From the NCBI GenBank assembly GCA_031291675.1, contig JARLIO010000034.1, positions 372,001 through 436,000 of the forward strand: 64,000 bases of DNA, in the 5' to 3' direction. Positions 1 through 8,219 of this stretch are shown here, in pieces. Numbering within the stretch: the first letter of the stretch is position 1; each line of letters starts with the position of its first letter. This DNA comes from Azospirillaceae bacterium (GTDB lineage Bacteria; Pseudomonadota; Alphaproteobacteria; Azospirillales; Azospirillaceae). The notes under the pieces are model-generated. The model had not been told where the DNA came from. It saw nothing but the letters and a program-made list of their open reading frames with translations, and did no database searches. A program made the position numbers and the translations under genes.

Positions 1-430
1 ATGGCGGAAAAAGCACCCGGATCGAGGCCAGGACCTGCGGCGCCATTGCAGTCGCGGTCAGCCCTTGCAGGATTCGTCCCGCAATGAGCACGCCCGGCGA
101 CCAGGCCGTGCCGCACAGCGCCGATGCCAGGGTGAAGCCGGCGACGCCGAGCACAAACATCCGCTTCCGGCCAAGCCCGTCGCCAAGTCGACCGCCGGTG
201 ATAAGGAAGACCGCGTAGGTCGCCGCATAGGCTGAAATGATGAACTGTACCTCGCTGGACGTCGCACCCAGATTTTGTCGGATAGCCGGCAACGCCAAAT
301 TGACGACATTGAAGTCGAGGATTGGCAGGAATGCGCCCGTCAGCAGGACGGGAAGCGCAAACCATCGCCGGGAATCGCCGGAACGATCGGACATGCCCGG
401 ACCCGTCAGTTCTTCAGCTTGTGCGCTCAT
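1..430 (-). CDS. MFS exporter, DHA2-like, N-terminal part (runs off the left edge)
   Basis: The minus strand from the ATG at 430 encodes 143 residues with no stop before the window edge, so only the amino-terminal third is present. Residues 38-50 form the first membrane segment, with the LDFNVVNLALPAI signature typical of drug:H+ antiporter family 2. Residues 79-90 match the loop 2-3 motif of the major facilitator superfamily (GRLGDGLGRKR). The role inferred is proton-driven export of a small molecule across the inner membrane. The gene diverges from the LysR gene that starts at 570, a layout typical of a regulator controlling its neighbour. The substrate cannot be read from this fragment. 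Confidence 0.85.
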   Translation of the reverse strand, partial: MSAQAEELTGPGMSDRSGDSRRWFALPVLLTGAFLPILDFNVVNLALPAIRQNLGATSSEVQFIISAYAATYAVFLITGGRLGDGLGRKRMFVLGVAGFTLASALCGTAWSPGVLIAGRILQGLTATAMAPQVLASIRVLFPP

Positions 431-539
431 CGTTCCCTCCGACCGAGGGCGCACTGAGATGAGGTCAGGCGGCCCGCTCGATCCGCGTGTTGCGTATGGC
501 GCGCAACATAGTCAGAGCTTAACCATGCGATAATAGGAT

Positions 540-578
540 GATTATCTATTTCAGAAATAACTTATTGATATGATAATC
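540..578. promoter_or_regulatory. Inverted repeat between divergent MFS and LysR genes
   Basis: GATTATC at 540-546 and its exact reverse complement GATAATC at 572-578 flank an AT-rich stretch just before and over the LysR start codon. LysR proteins commonly bind imperfect dyads in the divergent promoter they autoregulate, so this is the best operator candidate in the 139-bp gap. Binding is inferred only. Confidence 0.4.
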
Positions 579-1436
579 ATGGCAACATTGGATGTTGGCT
601 CGGTGCAAGCGTTCGTCCTGGTGGCGGACTTTCAGAGCTTCACCCGGGCGGCCGAGGCGCTCGACACCTCTCAGGCTGCGATCAGTGTAAGACTGAAGCG
701 GCTCGAGGACCGGCTGGGCGAAAAGCTGATCGAAAGAACGCCGAGGCTGGTGCGCCTGTCGGCGTGCGGAGCCGCGTTTCTCGGCGTCGCCCGCGAGTTC
801 ATCGCGGCCCACGAGCGCGCCGTCGCCGGTCTCGCTTCGACATCACGCCGCTTCACGCTCGGCATCGCCGATCAGGTGGCCGGCCCCGAGTTGCCGCTGT
901 TGCTGTCCCACCTCCATGGCTACGATCCCGCCCTGTTGATCGAAGTGCGGATTGAGGCGTCGCGCAATCTGCTGGATGCGTTCGACCACGGCGCGCTCGA
1001 TACCGCGATCGTCGGCCGCGAGGACGACCGCCGCGATGGCGAGGTTCTGGCACAAGAGCGTTACGGCTGGTTTGCATCGCCGGGTTTCGAGCACCGGGAG
1101 GGCGAAGCCCTTCGGCTGGCCTCACTGGCCGCCTCATGCGGTGTCCGCAATATCGCCACCCGTGCCCTCGATGCTGCGGGCGTGAGCTGGATCGAGGTCT
1201 TTGTCGGTGGCGGCACGGCGGCGGTCATCGCCGCCGTGGCGGCCGGGCTCGCCGTAGCCGCGCTCGCCTATCGCGTCGCCCCGGTCGGCATTGTCGAGGT
1301 CGGGGCGGCGCTGGGACTTCCCGCGCTTCCATCGTCCGAAATCGTGCTCCACTCCACCTTGTCGGACACACGGTCACGCGGAGCCCTGCGCACCGTCGCG
1401 GCCGCCTTTCGTGAACACCGGGCGCCGTCTTCGTGA
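570..1436 (+). CDS. LysR family transcriptional regulator
   Basis: A 288-residue protein of the usual LysR length. Residues about 5-64 form the winged helix-turn-helix (SFTRAAEALDTSQAAISVRLKRLE), followed by a periplasmic-binding-like effector domain. ATG codons at 570 and 579 are both possible starts and neither has a clear ribosome-binding site; the shorter form begins MATLDVGSVQ. It probably senses a small molecule and controls the divergent exporter at 1-430. The effector domain shows no feature that identifies the ligand. Confidence 0.88.
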   Translation: MIIMATLDVGSVQAFVLVADFQSFTRAAEALDTSQAAISVRLKRLEDRLGEKLIERTPRLVRLSACGAAFLGVAREFIAAHERAVAGLASTSRRFTLGIADQVAGPELPLLLSHLHGYDPALLIEVRIEASRNLLDAFDHGALDTAIVGREDDRRDGEVLAQERYGWFASPGFEHREGEALRLASLAASCGVRNIATRALDAAGVSWIEVFVGGGTAAVIAAVAAGLAVAALAYRVAPVGIVEVGAALGLPALPSSEIVLHSTLSDTRSRGALRTVAAAFREHRAPSS

Positions 1437-1557
1437 TCCTTGACCGGCAGCGGATCGTTGCTCTCAGCCGCAATGAGCGGCGGTGCGGACATCGATCGTC
1501 GCCCCGTGTTTTACGCCTGGCCCGTTGGCCCCGCGGCGCAAAACGGCGACCGGCAAA

Positions 1558-1576
1558 TTTTTCCTGATCGGAAAAA
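1558..1576. repeat. Short inverted repeat upstream of the orphan gene
   Basis: TTTTTCC (1558-1564) and GGAAAAA (1570-1576) are perfect arms around TGATC in the gap between the LysR gene and the gene at 1714. It could be a weak terminator of the LysR transcript or an operator. It lacks the GC-rich stem of a strong intrinsic terminator. Confidence 0.35.
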
Positions 1577-1713
1577 CGTGCCGACGGCGTGAGGTCACAA
1601 TCGCTGGCGCGGGCGCTTTCCCGGGACGAAAAACGCCGCCGCGACCGTCGTTCCGGCCTTGGCGTGTTTCTTGCTTCTCATTCCACGCCAAGTGCTCATC
1701 CAGGAGGCATACC

Positions 1714-2241
1714 ATGACGACAACCGTCACCGGGACCGCCGCTCCAAATTCCAATTCCCGCCAACCATCGTCGAGCACCGTCAGCCCGCCGGCAGGCACG
1801 GCGGACACGTTCTCTGCCTATACCCGTCAATCTTCGCCGGCGAGTCCGTTGTCGGCGGCCGACCTCAATTCGCATCCCCTGGCCGGCTACGCTCCGGCGA
1901 TCAAGATGTCGGCCGATCAATTGGCGGCGATGCAGGCCAGCCCGTTCCGCGCCCCCGATCCCGCGGAGACGGCGGCGCAGAGCAACGACAAGGCCTATGC
2001 CCTGATCACCGACACCAAGACCGGCAAGCTGGTGGGCGGGGTCTGGCCGGAGGTGGCCATCGTGTCGGGCCCGAACATCGCCGACGACAGCCGTCTGACC
2101 GGGAGCACCGACATGAATGAGGCGACACAGGCTCTGGCGCAGGATATCCAACAGGCGACGGGTGACTCGATGTCGATCCAATATTTCCAGCCGGACGACC
2201 CCAACGCACCGACCTTTGGCAGCACGATCGGAAAGCTCTGA
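1714..2241 (+). CDS. Hypothetical protein, unrecognised
   Basis: A 175-residue protein. The ATG at 1714 is chosen because AGGAGG at 1702-1707 is well spaced before it; an in-frame upstream extension to 1483 has no such signal and unusual composition. The first 45 residues are rich in Ser, Thr and Pro and probably disordered. The middle contains a compact stretch (KAYALITDTKTGKLVGG) followed by an acidic C-terminal part. There is no signal peptide or membrane segment. The family and function are not recognised. It stands alone between the LysR gene and a degraded sigma-factor remnant. Confidence 0.6.
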   Translation: MTTTVTGTAAPNSNSRQPSSSTVSPPAGTADTFSAYTRQSSPASPLSAADLNSHPLAGYAPAIKMSADQLAAMQASPFRAPDPAETAAQSNDKAYALITDTKTGKLVGGVWPEVAIVSGPNIADDSRLTGSTDMNEATQALAQDIQQATGDSMSIQYFQPDDPNAPTFGSTIGKL

Positions 2242-2359
2242 CCGCGTGAGACCAGCCACCGTTCCGGCCTCGTTGGCGTCGGTGAATCGATCGGCGTCGA
2301 ACGGCGACGCCTCCAGGCATGACGGGGCCAGGGTCGGGATGATGTCGCGATACGGATGA

Positions 2360-2602
2360 CCAAACCGTCCCTCTGCGGCGAGATCGCTGGCATTCGTCGC
2401 CCATCCGTCCCAGGCTGACGACGTGGTGCAAGAAGCTTGGTTCAAGCTCCGGCGCGTGCAAGACCCCGAACCAATCCGCGATCCACTGAGCTGTTTCTAT
2501 CGCGTGGTTCGCAACGTCGCGGTGGACGCCCGCCGCGCCTTGGCGCGCGACACCGCCCTGACATGGCCGGCCACGAGGTGTCCGCACCCAAAATGCGAGT
2601 AG
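2360..2602 (+). pseudogene. Remnant of an ECF (FecI-like) sigma factor
   Basis: The frame opened by the TGA at 2357-2359 and closed by the TAG at 2600-2602 encodes 80 residues without an ATG. It contains SQADDVVQEAWFKLRRV, the region 2.2 to 2.3 signature of extracytoplasmic-function sigma factors, followed by SCFYRVVRNVAVDARRALARD, which resembles region 2.4. Region 4 is absent and the frame ends in unrelated residues. This is an internal fragment of a dead gene. No matching anti-sigma or receptor gene lies beside it. Confidence 0.65.
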
Positions 2603-2720
2603 TCGCGTCGGCACCGGCGTTCACGATCAGGCGCGATCGCTTCCGGGCCGCTTTTCTTCCGGTATTTTCCAGGCATTCGTGCTGCCGGGGCTGCACCCTG
2701 GCAATGCGAGTATGCAACGT

Positions 2721-2732
2721 GAGCGATAGCTC
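2721..2732. promoter_or_regulatory. Candidate TetR operator before the efflux operon
   Basis: GAGCGATAGCTC is an interrupted dyad (GAGC/GCTC) 90 bp upstream of the methyltransferase start. The exact reverse complement occurs at 8882-8893 just before tetR. Two identical 12-mers at the two promoters a local TetR would control makes a shared operator likely; binding is inferred. Confidence 0.6.
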
Positions 2733-2822
2733 ATATCTTTCCCGTGGGCGGAATTGACAGCACGCCCCCGCCGAAACCGGGAAGCGCGAGGCGGCAACCG
2801 CGAAGCCGGGAGATTCGAACGC

Positions 2823-3596
2823 ATGAAACAGCGCACAAAATATGGCATCGACGCACCGAGAGTGGTTCGCGCGTACATCGTTTTCGGGGTTTTGCTGGCA
2901 TTGCCAGCGCTGATCGATCTCACATGGCCCGGATCAACTCTCATCCCCGCGCCGTGGCGTATCGGCGCCGCCTTGTTCGCGGCGCTTCTGCTTGCTTGGG
3001 CGGCCGTCATGCTCAGGTCCAGCCTTGTGGGCAAGATGCGGGTACGCGACCGCCTGGTTGACGCGCTCGCCCTTTCGGGAGAGGAACGCGTGCTTGATGC
3101 CGGATGCGGCCTGGGTTTGGCCCTGATCGGTTGCGCCGAGAAACTCACCACAGGCAAGGCCATCGGCATCGATCTTTGGGCCGCCCACCTTTCCGACAAC
3201 AATCCGGACGCGGCGTGGGCCAACGCGGTTATGGAAGGCGTTGCCGACCGGGTCGAGGTCGAAACCGGGGATATCACATGGCTGCCCTTCGCCGACGCGG
3301 CATTCGATGCCGTCATCTCGATGACCGTGATCCACAATATCCCTTCGCAAAAGGCGCGCGACCAGGCGGTGCGCGAAATCATCCGCGTGCTGAAACCGGG
3401 CGGCCGCATCGCGATCTTCGATCTCCTGCACACGGCGCGCTATGCCGAGATATTGCGTCAGGCAGGCCTGACGGTCGAGAGCCTGGGCTGCGATCTGCTG
3501 TGGCTTTGGCCCTGCCGCTCGTTGCTCGCGCGAAAGCCGGAAGCCGGCTTCCAAGCGATCCGAAGGCCCTCTGGAACGGAGGTTTTTTCATGGTAG
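2823..3596 (+). CDS. Membrane-anchored SAM-dependent methyltransferase
   Basis: A 257-residue protein; the ATG at 2823 is preceded by GGGAG. Residues about 15-60 form two hydrophobic segments (VFGVLLALPALIDL and AALFAALLLAWAAVML), placing the enzyme at the inner membrane. The rest is a class I methyltransferase fold: VLDAGCGLGLALIG is the SAM-binding glycine motif, IGIDLW follows, and WLPFADAAFDAVISMTVIHNI is the motif of the UbiE/Methyltransf_11 type. The last residues overlap the start of the HlyD adaptor at 3590, so it is translationally coupled to the efflux genes. Its substrate is unknown; methylating an exported compound is an inference from context. Its region 3096-3540 is duplicated downstream of the pump genes. 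Confidence 0.8.
   Translation: MKQRTKYGIDAPRVVRAYIVFGVLLALPALIDLTWPGSTLIPAPWRIGAALFAALLLAWAAVMLRSSLVGKMRVRDRLVDALALSGEERVLDAGCGLGLALIGCAEKLTTGKAIGIDLWAAHLSDNNPDAAWANAVMEGVADRVEVETGDITWLPFADAAFDAVISMTVIHNIPSQKARDQAVREIIRVLKPGGRIAIFDLLHTARYAEILRQAGLTVESLGCDLLWLWPCRSLLARKPEAGFQAIRRPSGTEVFSW
3096..3540 (+). repeat. Direct repeat copy A (methyltransferase core)
   Basis: This 445-bp stretch recurs in the same orientation at 7717-8161 with about 25 mismatches by eye (about 94% identity) and no indel. Together the copies bracket emrA, emrB and the TolC-like gene. Copy A is part of the intact methyltransferase gene. Confidence 0.9.
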
Positions 3597-4726
3597 GCAG
3601 CCCACGCCGACGTCGGGGTCTCCAGGCCATGGGGCTGGGCGTCGGGCTTGTGGTCCTGATTGCAGCCGGGGCCTGGGGCTACCAGTGGTGGACGCACGGC
3701 CGGTTCGTGGAATCGACCAACGATGCCTACCTGCAGGCCGACCACGTGGCAGCCTCCCCCCGGATCGCAGGCCGCGTGGAGAAGGTCTTCGTGGCCGATA
3801 ACCAGACCGTCAAGGCGGGAGATCCGCTGCTCCAGATCGACGACCGTGATTACCGGGCTCGCCTGGAACAGGCCCAGGCCCAGGCCGACCAGGGACGGGC
3901 GGCCGTCGCCCAGGCGGAGGCGCAGATCCACCTGCAGGACGCCCAGATCGCTTCGGCGCAGGCCCAGCTCGACGGGGCCCGCGCTGAGGCCCTCTTCGCC
4001 GAGCGCGAGGCGACGCGCTATACCCAGCTCGTCGCCACCGGGGCGGAGACCAGCGAGCGCTACGACCAGGCCCGCCAGAACCATGACCAAGCGCATGCCC
4101 GGGTGAAACAGACATCGGCGGCCCTGCTGGCTGCCCAGCGTCAGATCGGGACGCTGCAAGCTCAGATCCAACAGGCGCGGGCCCAGATCGCGCAAGCCGA
4201 GGCGCTGACCCGGGCAGCCCAGGTGGACCTGGACTCCACGCTGGTTCGGTCCAGCATCAACGGCCGGGTCGGCGACAGCAGCGTGCGGGCGGGGCAGTAT
4301 GTCCAGCCCGGCACGCGGATGATGAGCGTGGTGCCGGTCCAGGACATCTATCTCGTCGCGAACTTCAAGGAGACGCAGATCGGCCGGATGCGTCCCGGCC
4401 AACCCGTCACGATCAGCGTCGATGCCCTTGAGGGCAAGGATCTGCGCGGCGAGGTCGACAGCTTCTCTCCCGGCACCGGTGCCCAGTTCGCGCTGATCCC
4501 GCCGAGCAACGCCACCGGTAACTTCACCAAGATCGTCCAACGCGTGCCCGTGCGCATCCGCCTCGAGGCGGGGCCGGAGGAGCGTTTGGTGCTGGTGCCC
4601 GGTCTTTCCGTCGTCGCGACGGTAGACACCAGCGGTGCCACGGTGGTCACATCGGCGCGGGGGGAGAACGGCCCGGGCGTATTGGCGCACCAGCACGCCG
4701 AGGCATCGGAGCACGCCCAGCCATGA
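3590..4726 (+). CDS. emrA: HlyD/EmrA-type membrane fusion protein
   Basis: A 378-residue periplasmic adaptor starting at the ATG at 3590, inside the end of the methyltransferase gene. Residues about 13-33 form a single membrane anchor. The order is then the first half of a biotinyl-lipoyl domain (GRVEKVFVADNQTVKAGDPL), a long Gln/Ala-rich coiled-coil hairpin, the second lipoyl half (GRVGDSSVRAGQYVQPG) and a beta-barrel (PGQPVTISVDALEG). It links the inner-membrane pump to an outer-membrane channel. Its stop overlaps the pump start as ATGA at 4723-4726. Confidence 0.92.
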   Translation: MVGSPRRRRGLQAMGLGVGLVVLIAAGAWGYQWWTHGRFVESTNDAYLQADHVAASPRIAGRVEKVFVADNQTVKAGDPLLQIDDRDYRARLEQAQAQADQGRAAVAQAEAQIHLQDAQIASAQAQLDGARAEALFAEREATRYTQLVATGAETSERYDQARQNHDQAHARVKQTSAALLAAQRQIGTLQAQIQQARAQIAQAEALTRAAQVDLDSTLVRSSINGRVGDSSVRAGQYVQPGTRMMSVVPVQDIYLVANFKETQIGRMRPGQPVTISVDALEGKDLRGEVDSFSPGTGAQFALIPPSNATGNFTKIVQRVPVRIRLEAGPEERLVLVPGLSVVATVDTSGATVVTSARGENGPGVLAHQHAEASEHAQP

Positions 4727-6246
4727 CCGCCGGAATCCCAGAGGTCGCACCAGATCGGGCAGACGCGGCTGCCTGGCTCGCTGTTGCCGCGGGCACCATC
4801 GGCGCCCTGATGGCGACGCTCGACTCCGCGATCGTCAATGCGTCCCTGCCGACGATCCAGGGCGAGATCGGGGCCAGCAGCAGCGAGGGAACCTGGGTCT
4901 CCACGGCGTACCTGGTCGCCGAGGTTGTCATGATCCCGATGGCAGGCTGGTTCGAGCGCATCCTGGGGCTGCGGACTCTCCTGCTGATTGCGACCACGCT
5001 TTTCACCTTGTTCTCGATGTGGTGCGGCGTCTCGACAAGCCTGGTCCAAATGATCGTCGGACGGGTGGGCCAAGGCTTCACCGGCGGGGCGATGATCCCC
5101 ACTGCCCTGACGATCGTTTCCACCCGACTGTCTCCCCGGCAGCGGCCGATAGGCATCGCCCTGTTCGGCATGACGATGGTGCTGGGGCCGTCGCTGGGGC
5201 CAATCGTCGGCGGCTGGCTGACCGAGAACATCAGCTGGCACTACGCCTTTTTTCTCAACCTGCCGATCGGCGCCGGCCTGGTGGCATTGCTCTTCCTCGG
5301 CCTGGCCGCGGGCAAGATCCGCTGGCACGAGCTTCTCGACACCGACGGGCTCGGAATCGCTGGTCTGGTCTTTGGCCTGGGCTGCCTGACCATCGTCCTC
5401 GAGGAGGGCCAGCGCGAGCAGTGGTTCCAGTCGGAGATGATCCGCGAGCTGAGCGCGGTCTCGCTCGTCGGCTTCTGCCTGCTGCTGGCGGGTCAGTTCG
5501 TCGCCCGCAAGCCGGTCATCCGGCTGCGCATCCTGCTCGACCGCAACTTTTGTGGCGCCTTCGTGCTGAATCTGGCCGTCGGGGCAGCCCTCTACGGCAT
5601 CCTCTACATCATTCCGCAGTTTCTGGCGGCGGTGCCCGGCTACAACGCCGAGCAGGCCGGCTTCGTGGCCACCCTCAGCGGCGTGCCGCAGCTCCTCATG
5701 CTCGCGCTTTTCCCACTGCTCCTCCGTGTCCTCGACATCCGGGTCGTGGTCGCCTTCGGGTTCCTCCTCTTTGGCGTGAGCTGCTACATGAATGCGCATG
5801 TGACGCCGGATTCCGCAGGCGATCAGTTCTTCTGGTCGCAGGTACTGCGTGGCTTCGGTCAGTTCTTCACCCTTTATTTCCTGGGTCAGGCCGCGTCGGC
5901 CGGGGTCCCGGTGGAATATGCCGCGGACGCTTCGGGCCTGTTCAACGCCGCCCGCAATCTCGGGGGGTCGTTCGGCCTGGCGATGGTCGCCACGCTTCGG
6001 GAACAGAGGGCGACGTTCCACTTCGCGCGGCTGACGGAAGCGATCACCGCGAATTCACTGGCGGGCCAGGACGCGGCTCAGCGGCTCGGCGTTGCCCAGC
6101 TTGGCCGCATGATCGAAGGCCAGGCGATCGTGATGACCTATGCCGATCTCTACTGGGTGTTCGGCGCGGTCCTGATCCTGATGATACCGCTCGTGCTGCT
6201 GCTGCGCCCCAGTCGCAGAGATGGCGGAACAGGAGCCGCAACATGA
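4723..6246 (+). CDS. emrB: DHA2/EmrB-type multidrug pump
   Basis: A 507-residue polytopic protein with about 14 membrane segments, the usual EmrB/QacA size. Near residue 17 it has the family signature TIGALMATLDSAIVNASLP, and near residue 145 the antiporter motif C (FGMTMVLGPSLGPIVGGWL). It would couple proton influx to export of hydrophobic or aromatic compounds through the adjacent adaptor and channel. It overlaps both neighbours by 4 bp, so the three genes form one translationally coupled unit. The specific substrate is not evident. Confidence 0.93.
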   Translation: MTAGIPEVAPDRADAAAWLAVAAGTIGALMATLDSAIVNASLPTIQGEIGASSSEGTWVSTAYLVAEVVMIPMAGWFERILGLRTLLLIATTLFTLFSMWCGVSTSLVQMIVGRVGQGFTGGAMIPTALTIVSTRLSPRQRPIGIALFGMTMVLGPSLGPIVGGWLTENISWHYAFFLNLPIGAGLVALLFLGLAAGKIRWHELLDTDGLGIAGLVFGLGCLTIVLEEGQREQWFQSEMIRELSAVSLVGFCLLLAGQFVARKPVIRLRILLDRNFCGAFVLNLAVGAALYGILYIIPQFLAAVPGYNAEQAGFVATLSGVPQLLMLALFPLLLRVLDIRVVVAFGFLLFGVSCYMNAHVTPDSAGDQFFWSQVLRGFGQFFTLYFLGQAASAGVPVEYAADASGLFNAARNLGGSFGLAMVATLREQRATFHFARLTEAITANSLAGQDAAQRLGVAQLGRMIEGQAIVMTYADLYWVFGAVLILMIPLVLLLRPSRRDGGTGAAT

Positions 6247-7715
6247 TGTTCTTCCCACCATCCGAGACTCGCCGGAGGGGCCTCCGCAGTGTTGTGATCG
6301 TGGCCCTGGCGCTCGGCGGCTGCACGGTCGGTCCCGACTATCAAGGGCCGCCGGACGCCGCCCCTATCGCCGCCGATGCGGCCGGCTTCCACCGTGCCGC
6401 GATGGCCCCGGTCACCGCCTCCCCGCCTCCCGCGCGGTGGTGGGAGGCCCTGAACGATCCGTTGCTAACGCGCCTGATCGACACCGCGCTGGCGAACAGC
6501 CCGACCATCCGGCAGGTCGGCGCCCGCGTCCGCGAGGCGCGGGCCACCGTTGTCGAGCGTCGAGCCGGCCTGTTCCCGCAGGGATCAGCCTCGGCCCTCG
6601 CCCGGACGGGCATGCCATCCAGCATCGAGACGATCCTTTACGATACTGGCTTCGATGCGAGCTGGGAGCTCGATCTGTTCGGGGCGGCGCGGCGGGGCGT
6701 CGAGAACGCGCGGGCTCAGGCCGGAGCGCAGGAGGCTCGGCTCGCCGATGCCCAGATCCAGCTCGCCGCCGAGGTCTCGCAGACCTACGTCAATCTGCGC
6801 GATGCCCAGAGGAGAACCGCGCTGCTCCGGCTATCCGGGGAGATCGAGCAGCACATGCTGGACCTCACCCGGCAGCGGCGGACGTTCGGCACGGCGTCGC
6901 AGGCCGATGTGGAACGGCTGGACACACAGATCAACCAGACGCTTGCCGCCATTGCGCCGCTGCAAGCCCAGACGGACCAGTACCTCGACGAGATCGCCAC
7001 CCTTCTCGCCCTGGAGCCGGGCCAACTGGATGTGGCGCTGACCCAGCCCGCCACAGTGCCGCTGCCGCCCGCCACCGTCCCGGTCGGGGATCCGGCCGCC
7101 ATGCTGCGCCGCCGGCCCGATATCCGCGAAGCCGAGCGGCAACTGGCCGCCAGCAACGCGCAGATCGGCCAGGCCGTCGCCCAGTTTTTTCCAACCGTCA
7201 GCCTCGTCGGCACGCTGGGATTCGCCTCAACGCAAACCAACCATCTGTTCGACTCCGACAGCTTCGACTACCTGGGCGGGCCGACGCTGTCGTGGAATAT
7301 TTTCAATTTCGGTCGCACCGAAGCGCGCGTCCGCGAGGCCCGGGCAGGGAACGAGGCGGCATTGGCCCAATATCAGAACACCGTCCTCTCGGCTCTACAG
7401 GATGCCGAGACGGCGCTGTCGCGCTTTGGCCACCAGCGCGAGAATGTCGCCCGGCTCGCGGCGGCGGAAGCCTCCGCCGCGCGGGGGGCGGAGCTGACGC
7501 GGCAGCGCCAAGCGGCCGGCACAGCGTCGCTCATCGATTCCCTCGACACGGAACGTCAGCGCACGCAGACAGAACAGGCCCTGGTGCAAGCCGAGGCACT
7601 CCTCACGAACGACTACATCTCGCTCCAGAAGGCCCTGGGCCTCGGCTGGAGCCCCTCGGATGTCCCGACGATGGCGCAACAGTCCGATGCGCGCTCAAAC
7701 GAAATGGAGAATTGA
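6243..7715 (+). CDS. TolC-like outer membrane efflux lipoprotein (NodT family)
   Basis: A 490-residue outer-membrane factor. A short hydrophobic signal ends in ALALGGC with the lipidated Cys at 27, as in NodT/OprM proteins. Two repeated efflux domains follow (RWWEALNDPLLTRLIDTALANSP and the second half starting near GDPAAMLRRRPDIREAERQLA, a hallmark of the family), giving the alpha-barrel and beta-barrel channel. The ATG at 6243 overlaps the emrB stop. The stop at 7713-7715 is followed directly by the truncated methyltransferase copy. It completes a tripartite EmrAB-TolC system. Confidence 0.92.
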   Translation: MMFFPPSETRRRGLRSVVIVALALGGCTVGPDYQGPPDAAPIAADAAGFHRAAMAPVTASPPPARWWEALNDPLLTRLIDTALANSPTIRQVGARVREARATVVERRAGLFPQGSASALARTGMPSSIETILYDTGFDASWELDLFGAARRGVENARAQAGAQEARLADAQIQLAAEVSQTYVNLRDAQRRTALLRLSGEIEQHMLDLTRQRRTFGTASQADVERLDTQINQTLAAIAPLQAQTDQYLDEIATLLALEPGQLDVALTQPATVPLPPATVPVGDPAAMLRRRPDIREAERQLAASNAQIGQAVAQFFPTVSLVGTLGFASTQTNHLFDSDSFDYLGGPTLSWNIFNFGRTEARVREARAGNEAALAQYQNTVLSALQDAETALSRFGHQRENVARLAAAEASAARGAELTRQRQAAGTASLIDSLDTERQRTQTEQALVQAEALLTNDYISLQKALGLGWSPSDVPTMAQQSDARSNEMEN

Positions 7716-7716
7716 T

Positions 7717-8161
7717 GATGCCGGATGCTGTCGGGGTTTGGCCCTAATCGGTTGCACAAAGAAACTCACCACCGGCAAGGCCATCGGCATCGATCTTTGG
7801 GCCGCGCACCTTTCCGACAACAATCCGGACGCGGCGCGGGCCACCGCAGTTATGGAAGACGTTGCCGACCGGGTCGAGGTCGAAACCGGGGATATCACAT
7901 GGCTGCCCTTTTGCGACGCGGCATTCGACGCCGTCATCTCGATGACCGTGATCCACAATATCCCTTCGCAAAAGGCGCGTGACCAAGCGGTGCGCGAAAT
8001 CATCCGCGTGCTGAAGCCGGGCGGCCGCATCGCGATCTTCGATCTCCTGCACACGGCCCGCTATGCGGAAACATTGCGTCAGGCAGGCCTGACGGTCGAG
8101 AGCCTGGGCTGCGATCTGCTGTGGCTTTGGCCCTGCCGCTCGTTGCTCGCGCGGAAGCCGG
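7717..8161 (+). pseudogene. Truncated duplicate of the methyltransferase (repeat copy B)
   Basis: This is the second copy of the 445-bp repeat at 3096-3540. It begins within 2 bp of the TolC-like stop and lacks the membrane anchor and the first beta strand. The SAM glycine motif is damaged: DAGCGLGLALIGC in the intact copy reads DAGCCRGLALIGC here. The frame stays open after the repeat but runs antisense through tetR, with nothing resembling a methyltransferase end. The absence of indels suggests either a recent duplication or continuing gene conversion with copy A. It may be co-transcribed but is very unlikely to be active. Confidence 0.82.
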
Positions 8162-8219
8162 CGATTCTCAAGGCGTGGTCACGGCGCCGTCATAACCCCG
8201 CCGCCGGAATATCGCGGCA

